DNA from: Methylorubrum populi
Lineage (GTDB): Bacteria; Pseudomonadota; Alphaproteobacteria; Rhizobiales; Beijerinckiaceae
Assembly: GCF_002355515.1 (NCBI RefSeq)
Contig: NZ_AP014809.1
Location: 5,641,641 to 5,705,640, forward strand
Direction: 5' to 3'
DNA length: 64,000 nucleotides
Position 1 is the stretch's first letter, and each line of letters begins with the position of its first letter. The translations under genes and the position numbers were made by a program. Shown piece after piece: positions 17,979 to 28,918 of this stretch. The notes beneath the pieces are model-generated. The model was not told the DNA's origin. It made no database searches and was given only the letters and a program-made list of their open reading frames with translations.

Positions 17979-18301
17979 TAAGATATCCTTCACCCGTCGA
18001 GCGCGCCGAAAGATCAGGCCGGCCCGAGATGCGAGCAGAAGGATCGTCTACGAAGGTTAAGTCTGGCTTAACGTAAAAATTTAGTCTTGTTGATTCGTTT
18101 CTCGGATCGATAATATCACGAGAAAGTCAGTACCATCGCCGATTGCACGGCGTGGCTGGAAATTTCCTTTCGATCGGGCTTTGCCCTCTGCGCGCACACG
18201 CCCTGCGGGTCACCGACCCGAGATCGGATCTGGCGGCGCGGCCCGTTCGAGGGCTCGCCCTCAAGGGAGGGCGAGGGTCTGGTGTGACGGAGAGTAGCGC
18301 T
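17979..18301. other. Intergenic region between outer-membrane protein gene and glmM
   Basis: About 320 bases with no gene. The part at 18050-18130 is notably AT-rich for this genome and carries AAGGTTAA and CTTAACG, related to the TAACCTTAA motif of the neighbouring genes; it probably holds the promoter of the third outer-membrane protein gene. The hairpin at 18254-18275 belongs to the 3' end of glmM. Confidence 0.45.
18254..18275 (-). terminator. Hairpin downstream of glmM
   Basis: CTCGCCCT (18254-18261) pairs with AGGGCGAG (18268-18275), an 8-bp stem with a six-base loop, about 27 bases after the glmM stop on the minus strand. No clear U run follows. Confidence 0.4.
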
Positions 18302-19642
18302 TCAGGCCGCCGCGCGGGTCACGGCGTCCACGACCTCGTCCACCACTTCTGCGACGAGGTCAGGGTCGTCGCCCTCGGCCATCACACGGATGACGGGTTC
18401 GGTGCCGGACGGACGGATCACGAGGCGGCCCGACTGGCCGAGCCGGTCCTTCGCATGCGCGATGGCCGTGACCACCGAGTCCGCCCGCAGCGGCTCGCCG
18501 GACCGGAAGCGCACGTTCTTGAGGATCTGCGGCAGCGGTTCGAAGCAGTGGCAGACTTCGCTGACCGGCAGGTTGCGGCGCTTCACGACGCTGAGGAGTT
18601 GCAGGGCGGCCACCAGTCCGTCGCCGGTGGTCGCGTAGTCCGACATGATGATGTGGCCGGATTGCTCGCCGCCGAGATTGTAGCCGTGCTCGCGCATGTG
18701 TTCGAGCACGTAGCGGTCGCCGACGGCGGTACGGGCGAGCGTAAGGCCGAGCCCGTTGATGAAGCGCTCCAGGCCGAGATTCGACATGATCGTCGCGACG
18801 AGGCCCGGCTGGGTGAGGCGCTCGTCCTCTTTCCACGAGCGGGCGACGGCCGCCATGAGCTGGTCGCCGTCGACCTTCTGACCCTTCTCGTCCACGATCA
18901 GCACGCGGTCGGCGTCACCGTCGAGGGCGATGCCGACATCGGCGCGCAGCTCCCGCACCTTCTGCACGAGGGCGTCCGGCGCGGTCGAGCCGACATCCTG
19001 GTTGATGTTGAAGCCGTCGGGCTCGACGCCGATGGCGATCACTTCGGCGCCGAGTTCCCAGAGGGTTTCCGGGGCGACGCGGTAGGCGGCGCCGTTGGCG
19101 CAGTCCACGACGACGCGCAGGCCGTCCAGAGTCACGTGACGCGGCAGGGTGCGCTTGGCGAATTCGATGTAGCGGGCATGCACGCTCTCGATCCGCTTGG
19201 CGCGGCCGAGATCGCGCGACCCGGCGAGGCGGCGGCGCATGTCACCGTCGATCAGGCTCTCGATCTCCAGTTCCAGCTCGTCGTTGAGCTTGAACCCGTC
19301 AGGTCCGAACAGTTTGATGCCGTTATCCTCGAACGGGTTGTGCGAGGCCGAGATCATCACGCCGATATCGGCACGCATCGAGCGGGTCAGCATGGCGACG
19401 GCGGGGGTCGGCATCGGGCCCAGCAGCAGCACGTCCATGCCGACGGAGGTGAAGCCGGCCACCAGCGCGGTCTCGATCATGTAGCCCGAGAGCCGGGTGT
19501 CCTTGCCGATCACGACGCGATGGCGATGGTCGCCGCGCTGGAAAATCACGCCCGCCGCCTGCCCGACCTTCAGGGCGAGTTCCGGCGTGATGACGCCGTT
19601 GGCCCGTCCACGGATGCCATCGGTTCCGAAGTGTTTGCGCAA
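18302..19642 (-). CDS. glmM: Phosphoglucosamine mutase
   Basis: 446 residues from a TTG start at 19642 that has GGAG eight bases upstream and gives the family N terminus [14 protein letters not shown]. The catalytic phosphoserine loop is [14 protein letters not shown] (Ser100), the metal-binding loop [15 protein letters not shown] and the substrate loop [12 protein letters not shown]; the C-terminal [15 protein letters not shown] binds phosphate. GlmM converts glucosamine 6-phosphate to glucosamine 1-phosphate for UDP-GlcNAc, feeding peptidoglycan and LPS. An ATG 13 codons upstream (19681) is possible but lacks a good ribosome-binding site. It follows ftsH in the usual alphaproteobacterial order, with a permease gene between. 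Confidence 0.95.
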   Translation of the reverse strand: MRKHFGTDGIRGRANGVITPELALKVGQAAGVIFQRGDHRHRVVIGKDTRLSGYMIETALVAGFTSVGMDVLLLGPMPTPAVAMLTRSMRADIGVMISASHNPFEDNGIKLFGPDGFKLNDELELEIESLIDGDMRRRLAGSRDLGRAKRIESVHARYIEFAKRTLPRHVTLDGLRVVVDCANGAAYRVAPETLWELGAEVIAIGVEPDGFNINQDVGSTAPDALVQKVRELRADVGIALDGDADRVLIVDEKGQKVDGDQLMAAVARSWKEDERLTQPGLVATIMSNLGLERFINGLGLTLARTAVGDRYVLEHMREHGYNLGGEQSGHIIMSDYATTGDGLVAALQLLSVVKRRNLPVSEVCHCFEPLPQILKNVRFRSGEPLRADSVVTAIAHAKDRLGQSGRLVIRPSGTEPVIRVMAEGDDPDLVAEVVDEVVDAVTRAAA

Positions 19643-19785
19643 CGTCGCTTCTCCGCGCTCGGCGTGGCTCGCAGGGGCCATCGTACCAGATCGAGACCCT
19701 GCCGGCGGAGCGGATCTCGGGTATCGTGAATCGGTTGCTCCGCGACAAAGGCGGTCGAAATGGGGCGGCCTCGCCGGCCTGGCGG

Positions 19786-20535
19786 CTATCGGAGCAGTTC
19801 GGGCACGGCCGAGACCAGCAGGGCGACGCCGGATGCGGTGAGAAGCCCGAGCACGAGTCTGCGGAACCCGGCCTCGCTCAGCCCGACATAGACGCGGCTG
19901 CCGAGGATGGCGGGGAGCAGCATGGCCGGCAGCACCACGAGGATCATCGGCACCATGCTCCGGGTGACGAGGCCGGAGGCGATGTAGACGATCAGGGTGA
20001 CGGTGAGCATCGACAGATTGAAGTTCTGGATGACGGCGCGCTGGACGTCCCGCTCGTAGCCCCGCAGGGTGCACCACAGCGTGGGGAGCGTCCCCGTGAA
20101 ACCGCCGAGGCCACCGAGCACGCCGCCACCGAGGCCGATGGCGGCATCGGCGAGGCGGCCGCCGACGGCGACCCGCGGCAGATCCTTCGACAGCAGCATC
20201 GCCGGACACCACAGGACGAGGACGCCACCGAGGATCGCCTTGAACCAGTGGATGTCGAGATGCGGCAGAAGCAGGGCTCCGAGCGGCACGCCGGCGAGGC
20301 CGCCGAGCACGAACGGCGCGAGGAGGTCCGCGTCGAAGCCCCGGCGCACGGTGACGGCGGCGATGATCTGCCCGGCCAGGGCGCCGGTGACCGCGAGTGC
20401 CGCGGCAAGCTGCGGATCGATCACCCAGGCCCAGATCGACATGGCGACGAGGCCGAAGGCGAAGCCCGACAATCCCTGAACGAAGCCGGCCACGGCCGCG
20501 CCGAGGCCGACGATCACGTAGACCGAACCTGTCAT
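19786..20535 (-). CDS. TauE/SafE-family membrane permease
   Basis: A 249-residue protein with about eight hydrophobic segments. The first, [28 protein letters not shown], and the inverted repeat [26 protein letters not shown] are typical of the TauE/SafE (DUF81) family, which carries sulfite, sulfoacetate or other organic anions. The ATG at 20535 has GGAACGG upstream; an ATG five codons earlier (20550) is possible. It is inserted between ftsH and glmM on the same strand, downstream of the ftsH terminator, so it probably has its own promoter. Substrate cannot be inferred. Confidence 0.82.
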   Translation of the reverse strand: MTGSVYVIVGLGAAVAGFVQGLSGFAFGLVAMSIWAWVIDPQLAAALAVTGALAGQIIAAVTVRRGFDADLLAPFVLGGLAGVPLGALLLPHLDIHWFKAILGGVLVLWCPAMLLSKDLPRVAVGGRLADAAIGLGGGVLGGLGGFTGTLPTLWCTLRGYERDVQRAVIQNFNLSMLTVTLIVYIASGLVTRSMVPMILVVLPAMLLPAILGSRVYVGLSEAGFRRLVLGLLTASGVALLVSAVPELLR

Positions 20536-20604
20536 GATCGGCCGTTCCATCCGTAGGTTCAGGAGGACAGGGACCGGGACGACGCCGCAGAGCCCGCTTG
20601 CATG

Positions 20605-20630
20605 AAAAAAGGGGCGCCTCGCGGCGCCCC
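20605..20630 (-). terminator. Rho-independent terminator after ftsH
   Basis: On the minus strand GGGGCGCC and GGCGCCCC form a GC-rich stem with a short loop, followed by six U, about 25 bases after the ftsH stop. It is the clearest intrinsic terminator of this region and separates ftsH from the TauE-like gene. Confidence 0.9.
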
Positions 20631-20653
20631 TTCGCGTTCGGACGATCAGGGTG

Positions 20654-22582
<1,929 letters not shown>

Positions 22583-22719
22583 CGATCGGTCCTGGGAGGC
22601 GTGCGAGCGTCGTCCCGCAAGGTCGCGGCATACTCCACGCGCTCGCAGCCAATGTAGGCGGCGCCCCTTCGGTTGCCAAGTAAATCGGATGCGCCTGCGG
22701 CGAGGGTCACCACGCAGCG

Positions 22720-23745
22720 TTAGCGGCGCTCTCCGGCTGCCCTGCGCGGCGGCGCGGCGGAAAGGCGGATCGTCCCCTGTCGATCGGTCCCGATCAGCAC
22801 CCCGCGCAGGGTCCGGCGAAGCGCCCTCCCCTCATGTAAAGCCGGCAGCAGCCCTTCGAGGACGAGGGTCTCAAGCCGCTCCAAGCGCTTCGGAACAGGG
22901 GGTTCGTGCTCCGGCGCGATTCTGTCGAGGGCGGCATCGAGGACGCGTATCACGATCGCTTCCGGCTCGCGGGACAGGCGAAGGCCGTCGAGGCGAAGCT
23001 CTTCGGCCTCGCTGCCTGCGATCTGCGACAGAACCGCGTCGGCGCGCTGCCTCAGCGCCGCATCGTCCCGCGCAGCGCGAATGGCGAGCCGGCCGAAGCG
23101 GGCCGCGTTCAGGCCCTCTCCGGCCAGCAATGGCAGAAGGTTGCGCAGGCGGGCTCGGGTGAAGCGATCGTCGGTGTTCGAAGGATCACGCAGGAAGGGA
23201 AGGTGGTGGGCCTCGCAGTAAGCGACGAGATCCGATTTCAGGATGCCGAGAAAGGGCCTTGCCAATCGGATCGCCGGTGACAGCGGGCGCTCGCCGCGCA
23301 TGCCGGCGAGACCGGAGGGGCCGCTGCCCGCGATAAGCCGCATCAGCACCGTCTCCGCCTGATCGTCGAGGGTGTGGGCGGTGAGAACGAGGCCGGCGCC
23401 GATCCGGGCGGCATGATCGGTGAGAAGCCTGTAGCGCGCCCGGCGCGCGGCGGCCTGGATGCCGCTGTCGCGGCGCGGCGCGTTCCAGGTGAGAATCGTG
23501 TGGACGAGGTTGAGCTCGGATGCGAGGCGACCGACCCCGGCCGCCTCCTCGGCCGAACCCGCACGCAGGCCGTGATCGACGGTGGCGACCTGGACGCGGG
23601 CGCCTCCCGAGCGGGCCGCATGCATCAGCGCCGTCGAATCGGGCCCGCCGGAGACGGCGAGGAGGAGCGGTGACCGGGCCCTGTCGAGAAGCGGGGCGAG
23701 GGCGCGGGCGAGCCGTTCGTCGAGGGCGTCGGGCGCCTCGTTCAA
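22720..23745 (-). CDS. tilS: tRNA(Ile)-lysidine synthase
   Basis: 341 residues with the PP-loop ATPase motif [10 protein letters not shown] at 31-40 and the conserved [17 protein letters not shown] and [10 protein letters not shown] segments of TilS. The enzyme converts C34 of tRNA-Ile(CAU) to lysidine so that it reads AUA. The frame begins at a TTG (23745) whose bases overlap the cpoB stop as TTGA, pointing to translational coupling; there is no strong ribosome-binding site, so a later start is possible. The protein has an N-terminal catalytic and a short C-terminal domain, at the small end of the family. Confidence 0.92.
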   Translation of the reverse strand: MNEAPDALDERLARALAPLLDRARSPLLLAVSGGPDSTALMHAARSGGARVQVATVDHGLRAGSAEEAAGVGRLASELNLVHTILTWNAPRRDSGIQAAARRARYRLLTDHAARIGAGLVLTAHTLDDQAETVLMRLIAGSGPSGLAGMRGERPLSPAIRLARPFLGILKSDLVAYCEAHHLPFLRDPSNTDDRFTRARLRNLLPLLAGEGLNAARFGRLAIRAARDDAALRQRADAVLSQIAGSEAEELRLDGLRLSREPEAIVIRVLDAALDRIAPEHEPPVPKRLERLETLVLEGLLPALHEGRALRRTLRGVLIGTDRQGTIRLSAAPPRRAAGERR

Positions 23746-24767
23746 GCGGCGCAGCGGGCGCGCTTCTGCTCCCGCTCGACGCCCTGGCGCACGCCGGCGC
23801 CCGCACCCGGAAACTTCCGCTCGACCTCGGCCAGAGTGGCGCAGGCCTGCGCCTTGGCGCCCAGGGCGTGCAGGGATGCGCCGAGCTTCAGCATGGCTTC
23901 GGGAGCGACGGGCGAGTTCGCGTAATCGGTCGAGACCTTCAGGAACTGCTCGGCGGCCTCGCGGGAGCGATTGCGCTGCAGGTAGCTCTCGCCGAGCCAG
24001 TAGGTCGCCTTCGGGACCAGCCGGTCGCGGGGATGCGATTGGATAAATTGGCGCAGGCTCATCTCGGCCTGCTCGTATTGCCGCTCGCGGATGAGGCTGT
24101 AGGCCGCCTCGAAATCAGCCTGCGCGTCGCCGCTGCCGGTGGCGGCGATGCTCGCGCCGCCCGCCGGCGCCTCGACCGGATTGATCGACCCGGTGCGCAC
24201 GGGCGGCGGCGAGAGATCGACCGGCCCGCCGAAACCTGGGGGCGGCAGATCCGTGTCATCGGCCGTACCCACCTCCGCATCCGCCACCGTCGGCGGGACG
24301 GAGCGGCGCAGGGGCGCCTCGGCCTCGGCAATGGCGCCGGTCGGCAGCGGGAGCGAGGGCTGAGTCGTGCCGAGCGGCTTCGGAGCGCCCGGGGCGTTCG
24401 GGTTCTGGGTGGGGTCGAAGGCGTCACTGCGCTTGCCCGGTCGTCCCTCGCCGGGATTGGTGCCGTAGGGGGCGGCCGAGGGGGGCGATGCGGCGGGCGC
24501 TGGTGCCTTGCGGGCGGGTGCGGCAGCGCTCCCCTTTCCTTCCTGGAAGCGGAATTCGACGTCCTCCTGGAACTTCCGAAGCTGTTCCTTGAGCTGCCGG
24601 TTCTCGTACTGGAGCGTTTCGATCTGTCCCGACAATTGCCGCGAGACGTTCTCAAGGCGGTTCAGGCGCACCACGAGTTCGGATGCGTCCTGCGCCTGCG
24701 CGGCGCACAAGGCCGCCGACGAGATCGAGAGGCCGAGTCCGAGGGTCAGGAGGAGGCGGCGGAACAT
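23742..24767 (-). CDS. cpoB: Cell division coordinator CpoB (YbgF, tol-pal system)
   Basis: 341 residues. A signal peptide (RRLLLTLGLGLSISSAALCAAQAQ) is followed by a short coiled coil (about residues 33-75; LVVRLNRLENVSRQLSGQIETL), a long Pro/Ala/Gly-rich linker, and a C-terminal TPR domain (from about residue 225) with AYSLIRERQYEQAEMSLRQF and TYWLGESYLQRNRSREAAEQF. CpoB links outer-membrane constriction by Tol-Pal to septal peptidoglycan synthesis. It lies directly between pal and tilS as usual. The ATG at 24767 is preferred to a GTG four codons earlier. The linker of ~140 residues is longer than in E. coli. Confidence 0.93.
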   Translation of the reverse strand: MFRRLLLTLGLGLSISSAALCAAQAQDASELVVRLNRLENVSRQLSGQIETLQYENRQLKEQLRKFQEDVEFRFQEGKGSAAAPARKAPAPAASPPSAAPYGTNPGEGRPGKRSDAFDPTQNPNAPGAPKPLGTTQPSLPLPTGAIAEAEAPLRRSVPPTVADAEVGTADDTDLPPPGFGGPVDLSPPPVRTGSINPVEAPAGGASIAATGSGDAQADFEAAYSLIRERQYEQAEMSLRQFIQSHPRDRLVPKATYWLGESYLQRNRSREAAEQFLKVSTDYANSPVAPEAMLKLGASLHALGAKAQACATLAEVERKFPGAGAGVRQGVEREQKRARCAA

Positions 24768-24901
24768 GGCGGCTGGCACCGATCAGTCATCTGGCTCGCG
24801 GCCGTCTTCGTGTCTCGCCAATCCTCCGCCTCGCCATCGCGGCCAGAGCGGATAAGGTGAATCACCGGACTTATGACGAGCCACGCTCACCCGTTAGCAG
24901 A

Positions 24902-24929
24902 AGGCCCGGTCGGCCGCAAAACCGGGCCT
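24902..24929 (-). terminator. Hairpin between pal and cpoB
   Basis: AGGCCCGGT (24902-24910) pairs with ACCGGGCCT (24921-24929), a 9-bp perfect stem starting 10 bases after the pal stop on the minus strand. There is no U run after the stem, so it may lower downstream expression or protect the abundant pal message rather than fully terminate. Confidence 0.5.
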
Positions 24930-24938
24930 CGGCCCGTG

Positions 24939-25451
24939 TCAGGAGCCGGCGCCGCCGTCGAGGACGCTGACGGCGCGGCGGTTCTGCGACCAGCAGGAGA
25001 TGTCGTTGCACACCGCCACCGGACGCTCCTTGCCGTAGGAGACGGTTCGCATCCGCGAGGCAGCAATGCCGCGGGAGGCGAGATAATCCTGAACCGTCTG
25101 CGCGCGGCGGGCACCCAGCGAGTAATTGTACTCGCGCGTGCCGCGCTCGTCGGCGTGACCCTCGATGAGGAAGCTGTAGCGCGGATATCGCTGGAGCCAG
25201 GACGCCTGCTTGTCGAGGGTCGCGGTGGCGGTCGGCGTGAGATCCGTCGAGTCGGACTCGAAGAACACCCGGTCGCCGATGTTCACGACGAAATCCTGGG
25301 CGCTGCCGGGACGTGCGACGCCGCCGGCGCCCCCTGCCCCGAAGCCGGAGGCGTCGGCGAGATCGCTGTCCTTGCTGCAGGCGCCGAGCCCGAGGGCGGC
25401 GCAGAGTGCCAGCGTCAGGGAAAGCCCACGAAAGCGCGCGGGTGTCGACAT
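24939..25451 (-). CDS. pal: Peptidoglycan-associated lipoprotein
   Basis: 170 residues with lipobox LGAC (Cys25) after a short signal peptide, a Gly/Ala-rich linker, then an OmpA-like domain: VFFESDSTDLTPTATATLDKQASWL, EGHADERGTREYNYSLGARRA with the peptidoglycan-contacting Asp and Arg, and SYGKERPVA. Pal anchors the outer membrane to peptidoglycan and works with TolQRAB during constriction. GAGGAG lies seven bases before the ATG at 25451. Two cysteines in the C-terminal NDISCWSQNRRAV motif region are typical of the alphaproteobacterial form. No tolB precedes it within 6 kb, which is unusual. Confidence 0.96.
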   Translation of the reverse strand: MSTPARFRGLSLTLALCAALGLGACSKDSDLADASGFGAGGAGGVARPGSAQDFVVNIGDRVFFESDSTDLTPTATATLDKQASWLQRYPRYSFLIEGHADERGTREYNYSLGARRAQTVQDYLASRGIAASRMRTVSYGKERPVAVCNDISCWSQNRRAVSVLDGGAGS

Positions 25452-25848
25452 CGTCTGTCTCCTCACGGCCAAGCCGTGTCGGTTGTCCTTCCGGTGCTCG
25501 CCACGATCGCACGGCGACCGAGACCAACCCCGAATTGATGCTGGGATGAGACCTCGATGGCCGCACGCGGTTGCGCTTCGGCCGAGGACGTTCTCGTTCC
25601 AGGTGGTGTAGCCGCGGTTGGTTAAGTGTCTCTCACGGATGTGCTGAGGCCGCTGTCTGCCCGTGAGACGGGTCGCCCGGCGGGTGAAACGGCCGGGACG
25701 GCGAGATCCGAGACCGGTTCAAGCTCGACCGCAGCGCGAGGTCAGTGTTCAGCCAAGAATTGCGGCGTCCTGGGGGCGCGGGCCGATTCAGCGTTGCTTT
25801 GCCCGTCGATGTTGCGACGCAGCAACAGGTTGGTCAGCAAATCGGGTG
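25452..25848. other. Gene-free interval upstream of pal
   Basis: About 400 bases between pal and the Hpt gene on the same strand. No reading frame with a plausible start and composition was found and no trace of tolB was recognised. It should contain the promoter of the pal-cpoB-tilS unit. Confidence 0.45.
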
Positions 25849-26208
25849 TCAGGCCGCGCGCAAGGTGGCGATCGCGTCCCGGGCATGGCGGGCGGCGTGA
25901 ACGGCGACGCCGAGCGGCACCGCGATCTCGGCGCCGCTGAGGCAGGCCCGCTCCAGGGCCGCGCAGGCTCCCGACAGATCGTGGAAGGAGAGCCCACCGC
26001 TCGATGAGACCAGGATGTGAGCGTCCTGCGCGAGCTGCGACGGTTCCAGCGCCGGCGGGTCGAGGCGTGCCGCGATCTCGCGGTCGAGGACGTCGAGCAG
26101 CTCCATGAGATGCGAGCGGCCGAAGAGGTCCTCCAGCTCGGCGAGCGTGTCGGTATCGAAGGCGGCCCCCCGGGGCAAGTCGGGCTGAGGCGGAGCGGGC
26201 GGATTCAT
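25849..26208 (-). CDS. Hpt (histidine phosphotransfer) domain protein
   Basis: A 119-residue, almost entirely helical protein. The sequence LAQDAHILVSSSGGLSFHDLSGACAALERAC matches the Hpt core, with His63 in DAHILVSSSG at the position of the phospho-accepting His. An N-terminal Pro-rich stretch precedes the domain. Stand-alone Hpt proteins relay phosphate between hybrid kinases and receivers. It is divergent from a stand-alone receiver gene 104 bases away, suggesting that the two may act in one relay. The residue after His that is usually Lys or Arg (HxLKGxxG) is replaced by Val, which weakens the call somewhat. Confidence 0.7.
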   Translation of the reverse strand: MNPPAPPQPDLPRGAAFDTDTLAELEDLFGRSHLMELLDVLDREIAARLDPPALEPSQLAQDAHILVSSSGGLSFHDLSGACAALERACLSGAEIAVPLGVAVHAARHARDAIATLRAA

Positions 26209-26311
26209 TCGATTGCTCAGCTTTGCGAAAGATTGCTATGCAGCCGGCGAGTTAACGAAGCATTAACTGTTCAACCGTGTGATGAGCACACCCCGAAACC
26301 GGATAAGGGCC

Positions 26312-26707
26312 ATGTGGTCAGCCACGACCGTGCTCATCGTCGAGGACAATTTCCTGTTGTTGGAGATGCTGACGCGGCTGTGCGAGCGGGAGGGCATGCG
26401 CGTTCTGGCCGCCTCCAGCGGCGAGGCCGCGTTGACGGTGTTGCGAGACGGAGGCGAGTCGATCGACTGGCTGTTCACCGACATCGTTCTGCCGGGCTTG
26501 ATCGACGGCTGGACCGTCGCCGGCGCCTATCGCGAGCGACATCCGCAGCGGCCAATCGTTTATGCGTCGACGGCGGCGCAGGTCGAGGGCCGGACGGTCC
26601 CCGGCAGCATCTATCTCCGCAAGCCGTTCGAAGCGCGCGAGATTCAGGAGCTCGCCAGCGTGATGGCCGCGCACCCCGGTGACGGCAGGCGCCGCGCCGC
26701 CGGTTGA
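26312..26707 (+). CDS. Stand-alone response regulator receiver (CheY-like)
   Basis: A 131-residue single REC domain. Acidic pocket VLIVEDNF, phospho-acceptor Asp in FTDIVLPG, Thr/Ser in YASTAAQV and Lys in YLRKPFEA are all present, so phosphorylation is expected. There is no output domain. The ATG at 26312 follows GGATAAGG; an ATG 10 codons earlier is possible. The neighbouring divergent Hpt gene suggests a phosphorelay pair. The target kinase is not in the vicinity. Confidence 0.85.
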   Translation: MWSATTVLIVEDNFLLLEMLTRLCEREGMRVLAASSGEAALTVLRDGGESIDWLFTDIVLPGLIDGWTVAGAYRERHPQRPIVYASTAAQVEGRTVPGSIYLRKPFEAREIQELASVMAAHPGDGRRRAAG

Positions 26708-26728
26708 ACGGGCGCGAGGCGGGGTGCC

Positions 26729-27754
26729 CTACCCTGCCGCGTCGAAGAGCGCGCGGATGCCGGGCTCCGTGTCCCACGCGTCGAGACGCGCGCAGGTGAG
26801 ATCCTGCGGCCGGTGCCGGGCATAGAGAGCGAAACTCTCGGCGACGAATTCGGGCAGATCGAGCAGGCGCGGCGGCGCGCGGCGGCCATCACCCTTGAAC
26901 AGAGTGGAGCCCGGCACGCCGTATCGCTCGGCGATTGCAGGCAGGACCGGCCAGACCGGTTCGGTCGTCAGCGTATCCGGGGCGTAGGCCTCAACGGGAA
27001 TGTCGAGCGGAACGCAGCCTGATTCACGGGCGAGGCGCCGTGCCATGTCGCCGAGGACGTGAAGGCGGGGATGGTTGATGACGTGCATGAACACGCCGCC
27101 ACGGCTCCAGACCGCGAATTCCCGATCCAGGCCGAACCCGACGTCGCGCGCCGTGCGCAGCAGATACTCCGCGCTCAGCTTCCAAAGGTCGAAATAGCCG
27201 AGGCGCTCGAAGACGGGCCCGGTGTAGAGCCGCAAGGTCGCCTCGACGCTGAGACCGAGGCGGTAGCCCTGGAGCGCGATCGCCGAGTGATACGGTCCGA
27301 TCGGCGAGGCGATCAGCCGCGACAGCCGCAGGCTCGCCTCGTCGCCGACATGAACGAGATCGGGATGGAAGCCGGAAAACAGGACGGTCGGAAACAGCCG
27401 GAGACCGGGCACGCGCTCGGCCAGCCCGTGGACGTTGCCGCCCGCGACGAAGCCCACGGGAAAGAACTGCGAGAAGACATGGTCGGCCTCTCTCAGATGA
27501 AGCGCGAGCCGATCGATATGCCCGAACCGTGGGGCAAGCCCGGCAACGAGGATCGCCTCGACCTCGACGCCCGGCAGCAACAGGCGCAGGGACTGGGCGA
27601 GGCCGGTGGCTTGGCAATTGCCGATCACTGCGATGCGCGGGCGGCCCGGCGACCGTCGCCATGGTCTCGCCCAGGATCGCGAGGAGAACCGGCGCGCCGC
27701 AGCAGCTTGGACGGCCGGGACGATCGGCTTGAAAAGGGCGGGGAGCGGGGCCAA
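26729..27754 (-). CDS. WcbI-like polysaccharide biosynthesis putative acetyltransferase
   Basis: About 341 residues. The N-terminal IAVIGNCQATGLAQSLRLLLPG is the signature of the WcbI family, implicated in capsule assembly in Burkholderia and binding CoA. Further family-like segments are VFSQFFPVGF, LFPTVLFSGFHPDLVHVG and FMHVINHPRLHVLGDMARRL. The frame is open upstream into the divergent neighbour; the TTG at 27754 is a reasoned guess because no ATG or GTG fits between the domain and the neighbouring gene. The divergent gene encodes a GSCFA protein, also tied to surface polysaccharide, so the two may act together. The true start could differ. Confidence 0.7.
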   Translation of the reverse strand: MAPLPALFKPIVPAVQAAAARRFSSRSWARPWRRSPGRPRIAVIGNCQATGLAQSLRLLLPGVEVEAILVAGLAPRFGHIDRLALHLREADHVFSQFFPVGFVAGGNVHGLAERVPGLRLFPTVLFSGFHPDLVHVGDEASLRLSRLIASPIGPYHSAIALQGYRLGLSVEATLRLYTGPVFERLGYFDLWKLSAEYLLRTARDVGFGLDREFAVWSRGGVFMHVINHPRLHVLGDMARRLARESGCVPLDIPVEAYAPDTLTTEPVWPVLPAIAERYGVPGSTLFKGDGRRAPPRLLDLPEFVAESFALYARHRPQDLTCARLDAWDTEPGIRALFDAAG

Positions 27755-27801
27755 GCGGCGCGCGGCCTCTTGTGGGCGGGCGTGCAGGATCGGATCAGGC
27801 G

Positions 27802-28863
27802 ATGAACCCTTACCGCGATCTACCGGCCGAGCGGTTCTGGCGCAAGGCGGTGGCGGGCGTGCCGCCCTTCGCCATCGATCCGGGTCCCCGCAACGTCTTC
27901 CGCATCGGTCGAACCGACAGGGTCGCGACCGCCGGCTCCTGTTTCGCGCAGCGCGTCTCGCAGGCGCTCGCACGCGGTGGTTTCCACTATCACGTCACGG
28001 AAACCGCACCGGACGGAATGAGTGCGGCCGACGCGTCGTCGCGCCAGTACGGCACCTTCTCCGCCCGCTACGGCAATCTCTACGGTCCCCGCCAGTTCGT
28101 GCAGCTCTTCGACCGCGCCTTCGGCGCGTTCGATCCGGACCTTAAGGCGTGGCGGCGGGAGGACGGACGCTTCGTCGATCCCTTCCGCCCGACCATCGAG
28201 CCCAACGGCTTTGCCGACGAGGCGGCGGTGATCGAAGCGCGCGACCTCCATCTCGCCCGCGTGCGCGAGCTCTTCGAAAGCCTCGACGTGCTGGTCGTGA
28301 CGCTCGGCCTGACCGAGGGCTGGCGCTGCCGCGCCGATGGGGCGGCGCTCTCCCTCGCCCCAGGCGTCGCCGGCGGACGGTTCGACCCGGACGAGGTGAC
28401 CTTCGTCAATGCCAGCACGGCAGAGGTGACTGCGGACGTGTCCGGATTCCTTGATCGCCTCTGGAGCGTGAACGCGGCAGCACGGGTCATCCTCACGGTC
28501 TCGCCGGTTCCGCTGATCGCGACCTATCGCGACGGGCACGTCCTCGTTGCGAACGCGCACTCGAAGGCGGTGCTGCGCGCCGCAGCCGGCGAGGTGTGCG
28601 AGCGCGGCGATCCGCGCCTCGTCTACTTCCCCTCCTACGAGATCATCACGAGCCACACCAATGGCGGACGCTACTACGAGGAGGACCAGCGCAGCATTGC
28701 CGAGGCCGGGGTCGCCCACGTGATGCGCACCTTCATGGCCAGCTTCTCGCCCGGATTAGGGGAGAAGCGGGACCTGCCGCCGTCCCATGCCAGCGAGGCG
28801 GAGTTCGCCGGCACGGCGGGTGTCGTCTGCGACGAGGAGACGATCGAGCGCAGCCTCGTCTGA
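27802..28863 (+). CDS. GSCFA-domain protein (surface polysaccharide/SGNH-like)
   Basis: 353 residues containing the name-giving GSCFAQRV motif about 40 residues in, followed by YGTFSARYGNLYGPRQFVQLFDRAF, VLVVTLGLTEGWR, ILTVSPVPLIATY and YFPSYEIITSH. GSCFA proteins resemble the SGNH hydrolase/acyltransferase fold and are often found in polysaccharide loci; the Ser and Cys of GSCFA and the late Tyr/His are candidate active-site residues. The ATG at 27802 is 47 bases from the divergent WcbI-like gene, suggesting shared regulation. Substrate is unknown. The gene appears intact. Confidence 0.8.
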   Translation: MNPYRDLPAERFWRKAVAGVPPFAIDPGPRNVFRIGRTDRVATAGSCFAQRVSQALARGGFHYHVTETAPDGMSAADASSRQYGTFSARYGNLYGPRQFVQLFDRAFGAFDPDLKAWRREDGRFVDPFRPTIEPNGFADEAAVIEARDLHLARVRELFESLDVLVVTLGLTEGWRCRADGAALSLAPGVAGGRFDPDEVTFVNASTAEVTADVSGFLDRLWSVNAAARVILTVSPVPLIATYRDGHVLVANAHSKAVLRAAAGEVCERGDPRLVYFPSYEIITSHTNGGRYYEEDQRSIAEAGVAHVMRTFMASFSPGLGEKRDLPPSHASEAEFAGTAGVVCDEETIERSLV

Positions 28864-28918
28864 GTAGGACCCGGACCGTCATCCCCAACGAGTTGACCGG
28901 CCGGCGTTCGTGACGACG

